Notes under the pieces: model-generated
Seen by the model: only the letters and a program-made list of their open reading frames with translations
The model's database searches: none
What the model was told of the DNA's origin: nothing
Shown here: positions 5,841 through 7,008 of the stretch, piece after piece
Numbering within the stretch: the first letter of the stretch is position 1
Layout of the letters: each line of letters opens with the position of its first letter
Position numbers and translations under genes: made by a program
Source of the DNA: Rhodospirillales bacterium
GTDB taxonomy: Bacteria > Pseudomonadota > Alphaproteobacteria > Rhodospirillales > 2-02-FULL-58-16
Reading direction: 5' to 3'
DNA: 7,008 bases
Assembly: GCA_021775195.1 (NCBI GenBank)
Contig: JAJFIG010000296.1
Location: forward strand, 1 to 7,008

Positions 5841-6533
5841 ATGCCCCAGACCATCGCCCTCGTCGATGACGACCGCAATATCCTGACCTCCGTATCCATG
5901 GCGCTCGAAGCCGAGGGATTCGACGTCCAGACCTACACCGGCGGCGTCGAAGCCCTCGACGCCCTCGGCCGCCAGCCCGTGGACCTGGCCATTCTCGACA
6001 TCAAGATGCCGCGCATGGACGGCATGGAACTGCTCGAGAAGCTGCGCCAGAAAAGCAACATGCCGGTCATCTTCCTGACTTCCAAGGACGATGAGATCGA
6101 TGAACTTCTTGGACTCAGGGTCGGAGCGGACGATTACATCAAAAAGCCCTTTTCCCAGCGTCTCCTGATCGAACGCATCCGCGCCGTGCTGCGCCGCCGC
6201 GACCTTGCAACCGCCGCCGTCAATGGCGAAGATACCCTGCAACGCGGCGAATTGGTCCTCGACCCGGTACGCCATCTGTGTACCTGGCACGGACGCGAGG
6301 TCAACCTGACGGTGACCGAGTTTCTGTTGGTGCAGGCCCTCGCCCGACGACCCGGTCACGTCAAGAGCCGTGACCAACTTATCGATGCCGCCTATGGCGA
6401 GCACATTTACGTCGACGACCGGACCATCGACAGTCATGTCAAACGCCTGCGCAGGAAGTTCAAGAAAGTCGATCCCGACTTCGCCAACATCGAAACCCTA
6501 TACGGGGTCGGTTACCGCTACAGGGACGACTGA
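5841..6533 (+). CDS. chvI: ChvI-type response regulator (OmpR/PhoB family)
   Basis: This 230-residue DNA-binding response regulator is the partner of the ChvG sensor kinase. The receiver domain spans about residues 3-118, with the acidic pocket Asp10/Asp11, phospho-acceptor Asp53 in [15 protein letters not shown], Thr80 in [12 protein letters not shown], and Lys102 in KKPFSQRLL. The winged-helix output domain spans about 135-228, with [49 protein letters not shown] and a closing [11 protein letters not shown]. The opening [16 protein letters not shown] and the [10 protein letters not shown] stretch closely match ChvI of rhizobia and Agrobacterium from memory. ChvI responds to acid and envelope stress and controls exopolysaccharide, motility and virulence genes in those hosts; its regulon here is unknown. 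I chose the ATG at 5841 because homology starts there and the promoter lies inside the longer frame. chvG follows 176 bases downstream. Confidence 0.95.
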   Translation: MPQTIALVDDDRNILTSVSMALEAEGFDVQTYTGGVEALDALGRQPVDLAILDIKMPRMDGMELLEKLRQKSNMPVIFLTSKDDEIDELLGLRVGADDYIKKPFSQRLLIERIRAVLRRRDLATAAVNGEDTLQRGELVLDPVRHLCTWHGREVNLTVTEFLLVQALARRPGHVKSRDQLIDAAYGEHIYVDDRTIDSHVKRLRRKFKKVDPDFANIETLYGVGYRYRDD

Positions 6534-6556
6534 TCCCTACCGCCGAACCCAGCGCA

Positions 6557-6703
6557 AGAGCTCTATCCGGCCAAATGGAATCAATTTGATGGAGGCAAAT
6601 CGGTTTTCCGGGCAGGCGCGGCGCGAAGCGCGATGCGACGCGCGCCTAACCGCGGTGCAAAATCATCCCGGTCAAATGGTTCCATTTGGCCGGATAGTGC
6701 TCT
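6557..6703. repeat. 147-base imperfect palindrome (MITE-like intergenic element)
   Basis: The two ends are inverted copies of about 33-34 bases (6557-6590 and 6670-6703). They share an exact 18-base core, CTATCCGGCCAAATGGAA (6563-6580), whose complement lies at 6680-6697, and differ by only a few substitutions and one indel. A second, inner inverted repeat is present: CGGTT at 6601-6605 with AACCG at 6648-6652, and AGGCGCG at 6614-6620 with CGCGCCT at 6641-6647, so the whole element could fold as a long stem. It fills most of the chvI-chvG gap and encodes nothing recognisable. Its form resembles the palindromic intergenic repeats known in alphaproteobacterial genomes. I see no clear target duplication. 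Confidence 0.75.
6668..6693 (+). repeat. Strong hairpin next to the chvG start
   Basis: The stem is CCGGTCAAATGG paired with CCATTTGGCCGG, 12 pairs including one G-U, around a two-base loop TT at 6680-6681. It forms the right end of the 147-base palindrome. The hairpin ends 16 bases before the chvG ATG and lacks a following T-run, so it is not a classical terminator. It could slow transcription, stabilise the chvI transcript, or modulate chvG translation. Confidence 0.6.
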
Positions 6704-6709
6704 AGGGTG

Positions 6710-7008
6710 ATGAAGAAGGAAAGACGTTACCGGCGGGGACGGCGGCGGTCGCCGATCACCCGTCGCATCCTCGCCATCAACCTGTTGGCCCTGGCCATCC
6801 TGGTTGCCGGGCTCCTCTACCTCGGCCAATACCGGCGCAGCCTGATCGACGCCGAGCTGGCATCCCTGCGCACCCATGCGGAGATGTTCGCCGCTGCCTT
6901 GGGTGAGGGCGCCGTCGCCACCCACAGCGCCACCGAACAGCGTCTGGTCCACGACATTGCCCACCAGATGGTTCGCCGCCTTGTTGCCACCACCGGAACC
7001 CGCGCCCG
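6710..7008 (+). CDS. chvG: ChvG-type sensor histidine kinase, N-terminal part
   Basis: The first 99 codons of a gene cut by the window end are present. A very basic N-terminus (MKKERRYRRGRRR) leads to SPITRRILAINLLALAILVAGLLYLGQYRRSLIDAELASL. This is the conserved start of ChvG/ExoS kinases: one membrane helix at about residues 17-38, then the beginning of the periplasmic stimulus-sensing domain. The second membrane helix, HAMP, DHp and ATPase domains lie outside the window. The position directly after chvI supports the call. The ATG at 6710 is preceded in frame by a GTG at 6707 and, before that, by a TAG at 6695-6697. The only Shine-Dalgarno-like bases, AGGG at 6704-6707, are too close to work well. 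The kinase is expected to sense periplasmic conditions and phosphorylate ChvI Asp53. Confidence 0.88.
   Translation, partial: MKKERRYRRGRRRSPITRRILAINLLALAILVAGLLYLGQYRRSLIDAELASLRTHAEMFAAALGEGAVATHSATEQRLVHDIAHQMVRRLVATTGTRA

Noticed and set aside
5544..6437. Upstream extension of the first DUF1538 frame to a 545-residue protein
   Set aside because: The added residues are antisense to the strongly recognised chvI gene, contain no membrane or family signature, and the DUF1538 homology begins at the start near 5534-5543. The long open frame is a by-product of high GC content.
6581..6964. 127-codon - strand open frame at the right edge
   Set aside because: It is antisense to the ChvG N-terminus, which matches its family well, and it runs through the palindromic repeat.

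Overview
The window is GC-rich, with tightly packed genes and several 4-11 base overlaps. It most likely comes from an alphaproteobacterium outside the Rhizobiales, possibly Rhodospirillales-like. The evidence is a near-textbook ChvI response regulator followed by the N-terminus of a ChvG-type sensor kinase, a pair found in alphaproteobacteria. The lineage below class level is inference.

Layout. The left edge holds the last codons of an unidentified + strand gene, followed at once by a small DUF423 membrane protein. Converging on it with a 25-base gap is a full-length GTP-dependent phosphoenolpyruvate carboxykinase (pckG) on the - strand. Upstream of pckG, on the same strand, is a compact run of five genes. 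In transcription order these are two tandem DUF1538 membrane proteins, a divergent PII-like signalling protein, a two-CBS-domain protein and a HugZ-type flavin-fold/DUF2470 protein. About 300 bases of divergent intergenic DNA separate this run from chvI on the + strand. A 147-base imperfect palindrome, which looks like a mobile or repetitive intergenic element, fills most of the gap between chvI and the truncated chvG.

How the genes may work together. ChvG/ChvI is an envelope and acid-stress two-component system, and in rhizobia and Agrobacterium its genes lie beside the ATP-type PEP carboxykinase gene pckA. Here the nearby carboxykinase is the unrelated-class GTP enzyme, and the DUF1538 operon sits between. 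The DUF1538 pair with two cytosolic nucleotide-sensing folds (PII and CBS) looks like a membrane transporter gated by energy or nitrogen status, in the style of AmtB-GlnK or SbtA-SbtB. Its substrate is unknown. This module is the most likely under-described system here.

I saw no tRNA, rRNA, CRISPR array, insertion-sequence transposase or convincing intrinsic terminator.
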